NCBI GenBank assembly: GCA_002425685.1
Contig: DIMS01000123.1
Coordinates: forward strand, 26,602 to 48,076
Length of the DNA: 21,475 bases
DNA from: Synergistaceae bacterium UBA5560
Lineage (GTDB): Bacteria > Synergistota > Synergistia > Synergistales > Aminiphilaceae
Direction of reading: 5' to 3'
Under the pieces are notes generated by a model. The model worked only from the letters and a program-made list of their open reading frames with translations, was not told where the DNA came from and ran no database searches. This document shows, one piece after another, positions 14,832-21,475 of the stretch. Position 1 is the first letter of the stretch; each line of letters begins with the position of its first letter. Both the position numbers and the translations under genes were made by a program.

Positions 14832-14840
14832 TGATACAAT
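14832..14840 (+). promoter_or_regulatory. Extended -10 promoter of hpf
   Basis: TGA directly followed by TACAAT (14835-14840), with no clear -35. It lies about 43 bases before the hpf start and is divergent from the aminotransferase -10 29 bases away. Confidence 0.55.
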
Positions 14841-14883
14841 ACGAGGTACAACGAAACGCCGCAGGAGAAGAGGAGGGATAGTC

Positions 14884-15435
14884 ATGGACATCCGCTATGT
14901 CACGAGAAATATCGAGATGCCCGACGAAATCCGCAACTTGATGGACAAGAAACTCGAGAAACTGGAGAAATTCTTTGACCGCATTCTCGATACGCAGGTG
15001 GAGGTCCACCACAGCCGAGGCATGTTCGTTGTGGAGATCACGTCCAACGTGAACGGCGTGATCATGCGGGGTGAGGATTACGCTCCGGATATGAGAAAAG
15101 CTTTCGATAAGGCGCTCAAGAACATCGAACGCCAGGTGAAACGACATAAGGATTACCTGAGGGATCGCTCGCACCTGAAGAAGGGGATCCCGGAGATTTC
15201 CTTCGACCTGGAGAGCACATTGCCTCTGGGGGAGGACTCCGCCTCCGTCGAAAAGGAGGAGATCGTCAAGGTCAAGCGTTTCCCCGTGCGCCCCATGTCT
15301 CCCGAGGAGGCAACCATGCAGATGGATCTGTTGGGGCACACTTTCTTCGTGTTCAGAAATTCCGACAACGGAGAGATCAATGTGGTCTACCGGCGAAGAG
15401 AGGGGAACTTCGGGCTTCTCCAGCCCGAGAAGTGA
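14884..15435 (+). CDS. hpf: Ribosome hibernation promoting factor, long form
   Basis: Binds the 30S decoding region and drives 100S ribosome dimers during slow growth or stress. 183 residues from ATG 14884, which has GAGGAGGG at a good distance; codons upstream belong to a spurious extension. Residues 1-98 are the S30AE fold (MDIRYVTRNIEMPDEIRNLMDKKLEKLEKFF, then VEVHHSRGMFVVEIT). A linker at about 105-128 follows, and residues 129-183 form the dimerisation domain (VKRFPVRPMSPEEATMQMDLLGHTFFVFRN, ending VVYRRREGNFGLLQP). Length and domain order match the long HPF of Gram-positives and many anaerobes. It is followed by a perfect terminator. Confidence 0.96.
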   Translation: MDIRYVTRNIEMPDEIRNLMDKKLEKLEKFFDRILDTQVEVHHSRGMFVVEITSNVNGVIMRGEDYAPDMRKAFDKALKNIERQVKRHKDYLRDRSHLKKGIPEISFDLESTLPLGEDSASVEKEEIVKVKRFPVRPMSPEEATMQMDLLGHTFFVFRNSDNGEINVVYRRREGNFGLLQPEK

Positions 15436-15485
15436 TTCCTGCCGGGGACGAAATTGCGACCCTGGTTCCGAGATCCGGACAGAGC

Positions 15486-15511
15486 GAGGGGAGCCGCGGC
15501 TCCCCTCTTTT
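15486..15511 (+). terminator. Intrinsic terminator of hpf
   Basis: A perfect 22-base palindrome forms a 9-bp stem (GAGGGGAGC/GCTCCCCTC) with a CGCG loop and is followed by TTTT. It lies only 29 bases before the next start codon, so the oxidoreductase needs read-through or a promoter I cannot see. Confidence 0.85.
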
Positions 15512-15527
15512 CCATATGAACATTCCT

Positions 15528-15535
15528 GGAGGTGA
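15528..15535 (+). promoter_or_regulatory. Ribosome binding site of the molybdopterin oxidoreductase
   Basis: GGAGGTGA, 4 bases before ATG 15540. It settles the start against the longer open frame that runs back to 15432 through the hpf terminator. Confidence 0.75.
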
Positions 15536-15539
15536 GGCC

Positions 15540-17510
15540 ATGTCCCGCGTCTGCACCACCGCATGTCCCAATGATTGTCCTGACGGCTGTGTCATGCGGG
15601 CTGAATGCGTTGCGGGAGAAGTGTCGCTTCGTCCCCACGAGGCACATCCATGGACCAGTTTTCTCTGCGCCAAGGGGACGACATGGATCGAGCGGACCCT
15701 CGGGGACGATCGGCTCACGGTGCCTCTTCTTCGGGACGGGGCGGGGTGGAGGGAGCTTTCCTGGCGGAGTGCATGGCGTCTCTGGGCGGACAAGGCGAAA
15801 GCAACACTCGATCGTTCCGGCCCCCTTTCAATGATGCACTACCACCACGCAGGCAGTCTCTATTTCTCGAAAGCTCTTCTTCCGTCGGTTTTTGCGGCGC
15901 TCGGCGGATGCACGCGTACCGTGGGATCGCTCTGCGGCTCTGCGGGAAACAGAGGATTGCGCAACTGTTTCGGCGAGGTCCCGGTGCAACGTCCCGAGAC
16001 GACGCAGCGCTTTGCCGGGGGGGTCCTTTTCTGGGGAAGGAACGCTCTGGAGACGCACCCCCATGTAGTGCCCCTTCTGCGGGAGATTCGGCGACGAGGC
16101 GGCGAAGTCGCTTCCGTGGAAATCCGGAAGAGCGCCACCGCAGCCTTTGGAGACCGTTTTTGGAGAGTGCGCCCCGGCGGTGACGCCTTTCTCGCCGCTT
16201 TTCTGTGTCGTCGCCTTGTGCTGGAGGGACGCTGTTCTCTCACCTGGAGGGCCCGCGCTCGGAACTCTGCGGCTTTTGCGGCTTTTCTGGCCAGCCTGGA
16301 CGAGGATATGCTCCTCGAAAATGCCGGAATGCCTCGGGAGGAAGCAACGGAGTTGCTTGCATGGCTTTGGCGCTTCTTTCCGGTGACGCACTATGCTGGA
16401 TACGGAATGCAGCGCTACCTCTCTGGACACCTTCAGTTCTGGTGGATCGGCGCCCTGGCGGTGCTGTTGGGGGCTTTCGAGAGCCCGGGAGGCGGTGTCG
16501 TTTTCGGCAAAGACGAATCCGCGCTGTTTCCGAAAGAGTTTCTCCCACTTTTTCCGCTGGAAAGGCGCCTGCCCATTGCCGCTTGGTTCAGGGAGCTGCC
16601 CCGTTGCAGTCCTTCCGTGAAACTTCTGGTGGTGACCTGCGCGAATCCTCTGCGTCAGAGTCCTCAGAGTGACAGTCTGGCTCGGGCGTTCCGGAACATT
16701 CCCTTCAAGGTCTGTGTGGACCATGTTCTCACCGAAACCGCCGCCGCGTGCGATCTTGTTCTTCCCGCGACGACCTTTCTCGAAGAGGGTGGTGATTGGC
16801 GTGGTTCCTACTGGCACAACTATCTTGCCCGGAGCGAGCAGGTTTTCTCGCCCCGGGGGCAGACCCTGTCGGACGTGAAGATTTTCTCGGGTTTCGCCGA
16901 GGCGTTGGGTCTTGCGGTGGACCTTGAGGAGCGCAAGCACTTCATGGATGCGTGGCTTCTCGCCGATACACGGCTGGAGTGCGTCGGCGAGGGGCTTTAC
17001 AGGTGGGACGAGCCGGAATTCTGGAGGTTGGAGGACGCCTGCGCGTCGCTTCCTCTGGAACTTCCTCAAAGTGGGGACGACGGTACGACTCTGTCTCGGG
17101 AAGGCGAGACGTCCTCTTCGATGCCCGATGTCGTTTCCGAGACGGAGGACCGGAGGGATGTTCCGCTTCGGCTTGTGACGGTTCACGTGGCGGCGTACAC
17201 GAACGGTCAAAGTCGACATGTGCGGAGTCTCCCGGATCTGCCGGAATGTCGCATGGCTCCCGACGAGGCTGGGGAGCGCGGATTTGCCGAGGGAGAGCGT
17301 CTTCTGTTGCAGGGAGAAAACGGCGAGGGAAATGTGGAGGTCCACCTTGTGGTCGATTCCTCTCTCGGGAGAGGGTACGTCATTCTTCCCCAGGGACTTC
17401 CGGGAGTGAACAGCCTCACGAAGGCTCTGGTGAGCCCCGGATACGGCGCTCCCTATGCAGAGAGCCGCGTGATTGTCACAAGGTCGAAAGGTGCGCCCAC
17501 TCGTGCATGA
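15540..17510 (+). CDS. Molybdopterin-dependent oxidoreductase with N-terminal 4Fe-4S domain
   Basis: Member of the DMSO reductase/formate dehydrogenase superfamily (Mo- or W-bis-pterin). 656 residues. The N-terminal 4Fe-4S module uses C9-x3-C13-x3-C17 and C43 (FLCAKG). The pterin-binding body follows, with GSLCGSAGNRGL (129-140), where C132 lies in the region that normally supplies the metal ligand, and later LVVTCANPLRQSPQSD and CDLVLPATTFLEEGGDW. The dinucleotide-binding domain is about 540-650 (YTNGQSRHVRSLPDL, MAPDEAGERGFAEGERLLL). There is no Tat signal, so it should be cytoplasmic. No partner subunit (ferredoxin-like or membrane) is encoded beside it, and the substrate is unknown. Its stop overlaps the hypA start by 8 bases. 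Confidence 0.88.
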   Translation: MSRVCTTACPNDCPDGCVMRAECVAGEVSLRPHEAHPWTSFLCAKGTTWIERTLGDDRLTVPLLRDGAGWRELSWRSAWRLWADKAKATLDRSGPLSMMHYHHAGSLYFSKALLPSVFAALGGCTRTVGSLCGSAGNRGLRNCFGEVPVQRPETTQRFAGGVLFWGRNALETHPHVVPLLREIRRRGGEVASVEIRKSATAAFGDRFWRVRPGGDAFLAAFLCRRLVLEGRCSLTWRARARNSAAFAAFLASLDEDMLLENAGMPREEATELLAWLWRFFPVTHYAGYGMQRYLSGHLQFWWIGALAVLLGAFESPGGGVVFGKDESALFPKEFLPLFPLERRLPIAAWFRELPRCSPSVKLLVVTCANPLRQSPQSDSLARAFRNIPFKVCVDHVLTETAAACDLVLPATTFLEEGGDWRGSYWHNYLARSEQVFSPRGQTLSDVKIFSGFAEALGLAVDLEERKHFMDAWLLADTRLECVGEGLYRWDEPEFWRLEDACASLPLELPQSGDDGTTLSREGETSSSMPDVVSETEDRRDVPLRLVTVHVAAYTNGQSRHVRSLPDLPECRMAPDEAGERGFAEGERLLLQGENGEGNVEVHLVVDSSLGRGYVILPQGLPGVNSLTKALVSPGYGAPYAESRVIVTRSKGAPTRA

Positions 17511-17901
17511 ACTCTCGCTTGTGGAAGCACTCTGCAAGGAACTGCTGCAACAGGGACAGGAACAGGGATGGGCTAGAGTCACCCGGATCGCCCTCCGGGT
17601 GGGGGAGATGCGTCAGGTGGTTCCCGATGTGCTCCTGTTCTGTTTCGACGTGGCCTCAAAAGGGACGATTCTCGAAGGTGCCGTTCTCGACATCGTTCCT
17701 GTCCCGCTTCTTTGGACGTGTCGGGAGTGCGGGAACGTTTGGCCCGGTGATGCTGCATGCGCACTTTGCCCGAACTGTGGAGCCGTTCGGACGGAGCTGC
17801 AGGAGGGAGCGGAGTTGGAAATCGATTTTGTGGAGGTCGAAGATTTCGGGGAAAGCCCCGAAGAGGCGACGAAGGAGTGTCGATCATGCCAAGACTGGTG
17901 A
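17503..17901 (+). CDS. hypA: Hydrogenase nickel-incorporation protein HypA
   Basis: Nickel metallochaperone that delivers Ni to [NiFe]-hydrogenase (or urease in some bacteria) with HypB. The GTG at 17503 must be the start because it yields the invariant MHEL N-terminus whose H2 binds nickel; an AAAGGTG SD lies 9 bases upstream. 132 residues. The zinc domain has C73-x2-C76 and C89-x2-C92 (CPNC) at the usual 12-residue separation, with an extra C86. The C-terminus adds an uncommon CRSCQDW, a third CxxC, lying partly in the 16-base overlap with hypB. The start overlaps the oxidoreductase stop by 8 bases, so translation is likely coupled. No hydrogenase subunit is in the window. Confidence 0.93.
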   Translation: MHELSLVEALCKELLQQGQEQGWARVTRIALRVGEMRQVVPDVLLFCFDVASKGTILEGAVLDIVPVPLLWTCRECGNVWPGDAACALCPNCGAVRTELQEGAELEIDFVEVEDFGESPEEATKECRSCQDW

Positions 17902-18566
17902 ACATTCGGCGGTCGGTCTTCGAGGAGGATCGGCGGAACGCCGAGGCTGTCCGGGAAGAACTGGGACGGCGGGGCGTGCTTCTGGTGAATCTCATCGGTT
18001 CTCCCGGCGCAGGAAAAACCACGCTGCTGGAGGCGACGCTGCGGAAAAATACGGAGCGGCCGGAGACGCGCCGTTTTCGGTGTGCCGTCATCGAGGGGGA
18101 TGTAGCCACGAGCCGCGACGCGGAGCGCATCGCCGCCCTCGGTGTCCCCTCGGTGCAGATCAACACCGAGGGAGGGTGTCACCTGGAGGCGCATCTCGTC
18201 CGAAAGGCTCTCGGTGCGCTGCCGCTGGGCGAGGTGGATCTTCTCTTCGTGGAAAACGTGGGCAACCTTGTCTGTCCGGCGGAGTTCGATCTCGGCGAGG
18301 ATTTCAAGGTCGCCGTCTCCAGCGTTCCCGAGGGAGACGACAAGCCGCTCAAATATCCACATCTCTTCCATCTAGTTCGGGCGGTGATTCTCACCAAGAC
18401 GGATCTCGCGCCTTACGTCCGTTTTTCTCCCGAGCGCTTCTGGGGCGACGTGGAGAATCTCAATCCCTCGGCACGGCGTTTTCTGGTCGATTCCATCCAG
18501 GGGGATGGTCTGGAGGAGTGGCTTTCCGGGCTCGACGAATGGCTTGAGGAGAAACGGCGCCGATGA
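17886..18566 (+). CDS. hypB: Hydrogenase nickel-incorporation GTPase HypB
   Basis: GTPase that drives nickel loading together with HypA. 226 residues from ATG 17886 (AGGAG SD at 17873-17877). The G domain shows the P-loop GSPGAGKTT (38-46), EGDVATSRDAERI, the Cys-His pair of the G-domain metal site in GGCHLEA, VENVGNLVCPAEFDLGE with the second metal cysteine, and LTKTDL as the NKxD-type base-recognition motif. The N-terminal high-affinity CxxCGC nickel motif and His-rich stretch of some HypB proteins are absent, so nickel storage is not expected. It overlaps hypA by 16 bases and the helicase by 4 bases. Confidence 0.94.
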   Translation: MPRLVNIRRSVFEEDRRNAEAVREELGRRGVLLVNLIGSPGAGKTTLLEATLRKNTERPETRRFRCAVIEGDVATSRDAERIAALGVPSVQINTEGGCHLEAHLVRKALGALPLGEVDLLFVENVGNLVCPAEFDLGEDFKVAVSSVPEGDDKPLKYPHLFHLVRAVILTKTDLAPYVRFSPERFWGDVENLNPSARRFLVDSIQGDGLEEWLSGLDEWLEEKRRR

Positions 18567-20584
18567 CCGAAAAAATGCGCGTACCCGGTACATCCGGGGC
18601 GGATCTCCGAAATTCCCTGAATCCGCGCCAGGAGGAGGCGGTGCGTTATTGCGACGGACCTCTCCTCGTGCTCGCCGGCGCAGGGAGCGGCAAGACGAAG
18701 GTGCTCACGTCGAAGATTGCGCATCTTGTCTCTCGAGGTGTTCCTCGGGAACGCATTCTCGCCGTGACGTTCACCAACAAGGCCGCCGCGGAGATGCGCG
18801 ACCGGATCGCAAGTCTTCTGGGAGAAGGATCCGGAGTCTGGGGGAACCGCTCGTTGCAGATCGGGACGTTCCATGCCTTCGGTCTCCGTTTCCTTCTGCG
18901 TTCGGGAGACGCCTTGGAGAAAAGAGGCTTCCGACGGAACTTCGTCATTTTCGACCGCAACGACACGCGGTCTCTGGTGAAGGACCTGCTGGCCGCCCAA
19001 GGGAATGTTCCGGCGGGCGGGCAGGAGAAGGAAGACATCGGAGGCATTCTGGAACTGTTTTCCCGTGCGAAGAACGAAGGAGACGTGCGAACCCTCGAAC
19101 CGGTGGGACTGCGTGCCGCCATGAGGGAACTTTTCGAGGCCTATACCGGTGCGCTTCGGGCACAGGGGGCGCTCGACTTCGACGATCTCCTGCGTCTCCC
19201 TCTGCACCTCCTTGCCACGGACGAGGAGGTGCTCCGGAGGGAGCGGGGGGCCCTCGACTGGGTGCTTGTGGATGAATATCAGGATGTGAACCGCCTTCAA
19301 TACCTTCTGCTCCGCATGCTCGTCGGACGTGAGGGACACATCATGGTCGTGGGCGATCCGGATCAATCCATCTATGGATGGCGCGGGGCGGACATGCGCA
19401 TGATCCTCAACTTCGAGCGGGACTTTCCCGGAGCCAAGGTTGTGGTGCTCGATCAGAACTACCGCTCCTCCGCGATGATTCTCAAGGCTGCCAATGCGGT
19501 GATCCGAAACAATAGCGCCAGGAAAAACAAGGATCTTTGGACGGTTCGGGACGGAGGAAATCCCCTTCACCTCCTGCTCGGAGGCAGCGAGCGGCAAGAA
19601 GCGGCCTTTGTCGCGGAGGAGATGGAACGTCTGCGTAACGAGGGATACCGATACGGCGATGTGGCGGTTCTCTATCGCATGAACGCCCTGAGTCGCGTCT
19701 ACGAGCAGGCATTTCTCGAAGGCGGCATTCCCTATAGGGTTGTTCGGGGAACGGCTTTCTACGAGCGAAAAGAGATCAAGGATGTGCTCGCCTTTCTTCG
19801 TCTCGCCGTGAATCCGGGGGATCGTCTTTCCCTTTTCAGGGTGGGAAACATCCCTCCCCGGGGGCTCGGCAAAAAGGGGTTGGAAGCTCTCTCGGAGGTT
19901 CTCGGAAACACTGAAGAAGGCGGTGATGCCTCGCTCTGGGAAAGGCTGGAGGAGACCGGAGCCGGATTGCGCGGCAAGGTCCGCGAGGGGGTCCGTGCTC
20001 TGGCACGGCACATGCGGAACCTTGGAGAGCGGAGGAATGCTGTGGGAGAAGCCATCCGCTACGTGATGGACGATCTGGAATACGCGGCCTTTCTTCGGGA
20101 GACTGAACCGGAGAATTGGGAGGAGCGGGAGGAGAACGTGTTCGAGCTTCTTTCCGTGATTCCTTCGGAGGGGACACTGGAGGAGTTCCTGGGGGAGGTG
20201 GCGCTCTTCACGGATCTGGATCGCCGGGAGGACGGTTCCGAGGATGCGGTGAACCTGCTCACGCTCCATGCGGCGAAGGGACTGGAGTTCCCCGTCGTCT
20301 TTCTCGTGGGAATGGAGGAAGGCATTTTCCCGCATGCCCGCTGCATCGAGGAGGAAAATGGCATCGAGGAAGAGCGACGGCTCTGCTATGTGGGGATGAC
20401 AAGAGCGGAGGAGCGCCTCTATCTGTCGGGAGCCCGTTCCAGGGTTCTCTTCGGGACAGTACAGCGGAACGGATTTTCCCGGTTTCTCTGGGAGATCCCC
20501 GACGAATGCAGAACGATGGAGAACCGCAAGGAGGAGAGCGCCCATGGTGGTCGTCGGTTTGACCGGAGACGTTGGGGCTGGTAA
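18563..20584 (+). CDS. UvrD/PcrA/Rep-family superfamily 1A DNA helicase
   Basis: 3'-5' DNA helicase for repair, replication restart or clearing protein from DNA. 673 residues with every SF1A motif: NPRQEEAV Q-motif (20-27), I GAGSGKT (39-45), Ia TFTNKAAAEM, Ic GTFHAF, II LVDEYQDVN (DEYQD about 237-241), III GDPDQSIYGWRGAD, IV NYRSS, V LLTLHAAKGLEFP and VI RRLCYVGMTRAEERL. The end is short, with a basic RRFDRRRWGW tail and no Tudor-like C-terminal domain, so it resembles Rep more than PcrA/UvrD. ATGA overlap with hypB and a 41-base overlap with coaE place it in the same transcript, an unusual setting for a repair helicase. Confidence 0.94.
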   Translation: MTEKMRVPGTSGADLRNSLNPRQEEAVRYCDGPLLVLAGAGSGKTKVLTSKIAHLVSRGVPRERILAVTFTNKAAAEMRDRIASLLGEGSGVWGNRSLQIGTFHAFGLRFLLRSGDALEKRGFRRNFVIFDRNDTRSLVKDLLAAQGNVPAGGQEKEDIGGILELFSRAKNEGDVRTLEPVGLRAAMRELFEAYTGALRAQGALDFDDLLRLPLHLLATDEEVLRRERGALDWVLVDEYQDVNRLQYLLLRMLVGREGHIMVVGDPDQSIYGWRGADMRMILNFERDFPGAKVVVLDQNYRSSAMILKAANAVIRNNSARKNKDLWTVRDGGNPLHLLLGGSERQEAAFVAEEMERLRNEGYRYGDVAVLYRMNALSRVYEQAFLEGGIPYRVVRGTAFYERKEIKDVLAFLRLAVNPGDRLSLFRVGNIPPRGLGKKGLEALSEVLGNTEEGGDASLWERLEETGAGLRGKVREGVRALARHMRNLGERRNAVGEAIRYVMDDLEYAAFLRETEPENWEEREENVFELLSVIPSEGTLEEFLGEVALFTDLDRREDGSEDAVNLLTLHAAKGLEFPVVFLVGMEEGIFPHARCIEEENGIEEERRLCYVGMTRAEERLYLSGARSRVLFGTVQRNGFSRFLWEIPDECRTMENRKEESAHGGRRFDRRRWGW

Positions 20585-21449
20585 GAGTACCCTTGCACGC
20601 CTCTGGAGCGGGATGGGGGCGACGGTGGTGAGCGCCGACGCGATCGTGGCCAGGCTTTGGAACTCGCCGGATGTCCTCGACGCGGTGCGGAAGCGTCTGG
20701 GTCCCGACGTCTTCGACGAGGAGGGACGTGCGCGGCGTTCCGCCGTGGCTGAGCGCGTTTTTGCCGACGACGAAGCCTATCAGTGGCTCAACGGACTGTT
20801 TCATCCTCCTGTTCTCGAGGAGATGGAGCGGCTCGTGAGCGCTGCTTCCAGGTGGGTTGTGGCAGAGATTCCCCTCCTTTTCGAAGCGGGAGTGCCCTGG
20901 TGGATGGATCTGGTCGTGTTTGTCACGGCTCCCGAGGAAGTTCGGGCCGCAAGGAACGAATATCGGGGCATAGGCAGGGAGGCGCTTTTGCTTCGGGAAC
21001 GGCGGCTCCTGCCTTCGGAGGAGAAAAAGGCACGCTCCCGTTTTGTTCTCGAGAACGGAGCGGATCTGGAGGCCTTCCGTCGAAAAGGCAGCGCCTTGGG
21101 TCTGCTCTTGCGCGGTATGGCGGAACTGCTCTCGGTGGAGTGCACCTGCGCTTCCAGGGAGGAAGCGCTTTCCCTGGCCCGCATGCTCGTTCGGGAGGAT
21201 CTTGCCGCCTGCACGCACGTTGTTCCGGTGGAGAGCGTGTTCCGGTGGAAAAGTGTCGTCGAAACCGAGGTGGAACACCTGCTCGTGGCGACGACCACGG
21301 AAAGGCTTTTCCCGGTGCTTCGGGAGCGGCTTCTCGCCGCGCATTCCTACGAGCTTCCGGTGATCATCGCCCGGGAAGTGCGGCGGGGAAACGCGGAGGC
21401 GCTCGAATGGATCGTTCGCTCCTGCGCCGCTTCGACGGAACTCTCATGA
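20544..21449 (+). CDS. coaE: Dephospho-CoA kinase fused to a CutA-like domain
   Basis: One uninterrupted 301-residue frame encodes two proteins. Residues 1 to about 192 are dephospho-CoA kinase, the last step of CoA synthesis: P-loop GDVGAGKS (8-15), SADAIVARL (30-38), LFHPPV (85-90) and IPLLFEAG (109-116). Residues about 196-294 match CutA1: SREEALSLARMLVREDLAAC223, VESVFRW, LLVATTTERLFPVLRERL and HSYELPVII, with H267 and E270 in the place of the HPYE motif. An AGGAGGAGAG SD stands before ATG 20544, inside the end of the helicase gene. Separate coaE and cutA genes are the norm. Frame continuity and codon use show no sign of a sequencing join. Confidence 0.9.
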   Translation: MVVVGLTGDVGAGKSTLARLWSGMGATVVSADAIVARLWNSPDVLDAVRKRLGPDVFDEEGRARRSAVAERVFADDEAYQWLNGLFHPPVLEEMERLVSAASRWVVAEIPLLFEAGVPWWMDLVVFVTAPEEVRAARNEYRGIGREALLLRERRLLPSEEKKARSRFVLENGADLEAFRRKGSALGLLLRGMAELLSVECTCASREEALSLARMLVREDLAACTHVVPVESVFRWKSVVETEVEHLLVATTTERLFPVLRERLLAAHSYELPVIIAREVRRGNAEALEWIVRSCAASTELS

Positions 21450-21475
21450 AGGTCATAACCAGCCACATCGGCTCG
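21446..21475 (+). CDS. Start of a further gene cut by the window edge
   Basis: ATG 21446 overlaps the coaE-cutA stop (ATGA) and reads MKVITSHIGS before the window ends. The opening resembles DHH-type phosphoesterase/tRNA-nucleotidyltransferase proteins (VITxHxxxD), but the diagnostic residues lie outside, so this is a guess. It continues the overlapping gene train. Confidence 0.4.
   Translation, partial: MKVITSHIGS

Noticed and set aside
15828..17582. A 584-codon minus-strand frame opposite the molybdopterin oxidoreductase
   Set aside because: Antisense shadow; the plus strand carries the Fe-S and pterin motifs.
1..21475. CRISPR array, insertion sequence, prophage, tRNA/rRNA or toxin-antitoxin module
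   Set aside because: No regular direct repeats, transposase, integrase, phage gene, rRNA or tRNA cloverleaf, or toxin-antitoxin pair was recognised on either strand.

Overview
The window reads as ordinary bacterial chromosome: GC-rich, densely packed and largely housekeeping. The gene content (molybdopterin oxidoreductase with HypA/HypB, long-form HPF, short YidC directly after rnpA-yidD, and both an Lgt homologue and a periplasmic-type HtrA protease) fits an anaerobic Gram-negative-type bacterium. The phylum Synergistota is my best guess from gene order and protein style, but no rRNA or marker tree is available, so treat that as inference.

Layout. (1) 1-6907, plus strand: the 3' part of a DinG-like Fe-S helicase, then a promoter and the compact cluster rpmH-rnpA-yidD-yidC-jag-lgt, followed by an HtrA/Deg protease that ends in a bidirectional terminator. 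This block covers protein L34, RNase P protein, membrane-protein insertion, an RNA-binding cell-envelope regulator, an Lgt-family protein and envelope quality control. (2) 7001-10174, minus strand: an orphan OmpR-type response regulator followed by a GAF-PAS-GGDEF-HD-GYP protein with intact c-di-GMP synthesis and hydrolysis motifs. Between them lie tandem terminator-like hairpins and an unexplained, strongly structured leader at 9251-9329. (3) 10359-13161, plus strand: promoter, rpsO, terminator and pnp, the classical rpsO-pnp pair. (4) 13366-14705, minus strand: a class I aminotransferase with its own terminator and a hairpin-containing leader. (5) 14832-21475, plus strand: hpf with a terminator, then a train of genes with overlapping ends: molybdopterin oxidoreductase, hypA, hypB, a UvrD/Rep helicase, a CoaE-CutA fusion and the first codons of another gene.

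I see no CRISPR array, insertion sequence, prophage, tRNA, rRNA or toxin-antitoxin module. No complete undescribed system is evident. The items most worth a second look are the nested-helix leader upstream of the c-di-GMP enzyme, the CoaE-CutA fusion, the Lgt homologue and Jag protein that lack hallmark residues, and the pairing of a molybdopterin oxidoreductase with nickel-insertion factors in one overlapping operon.
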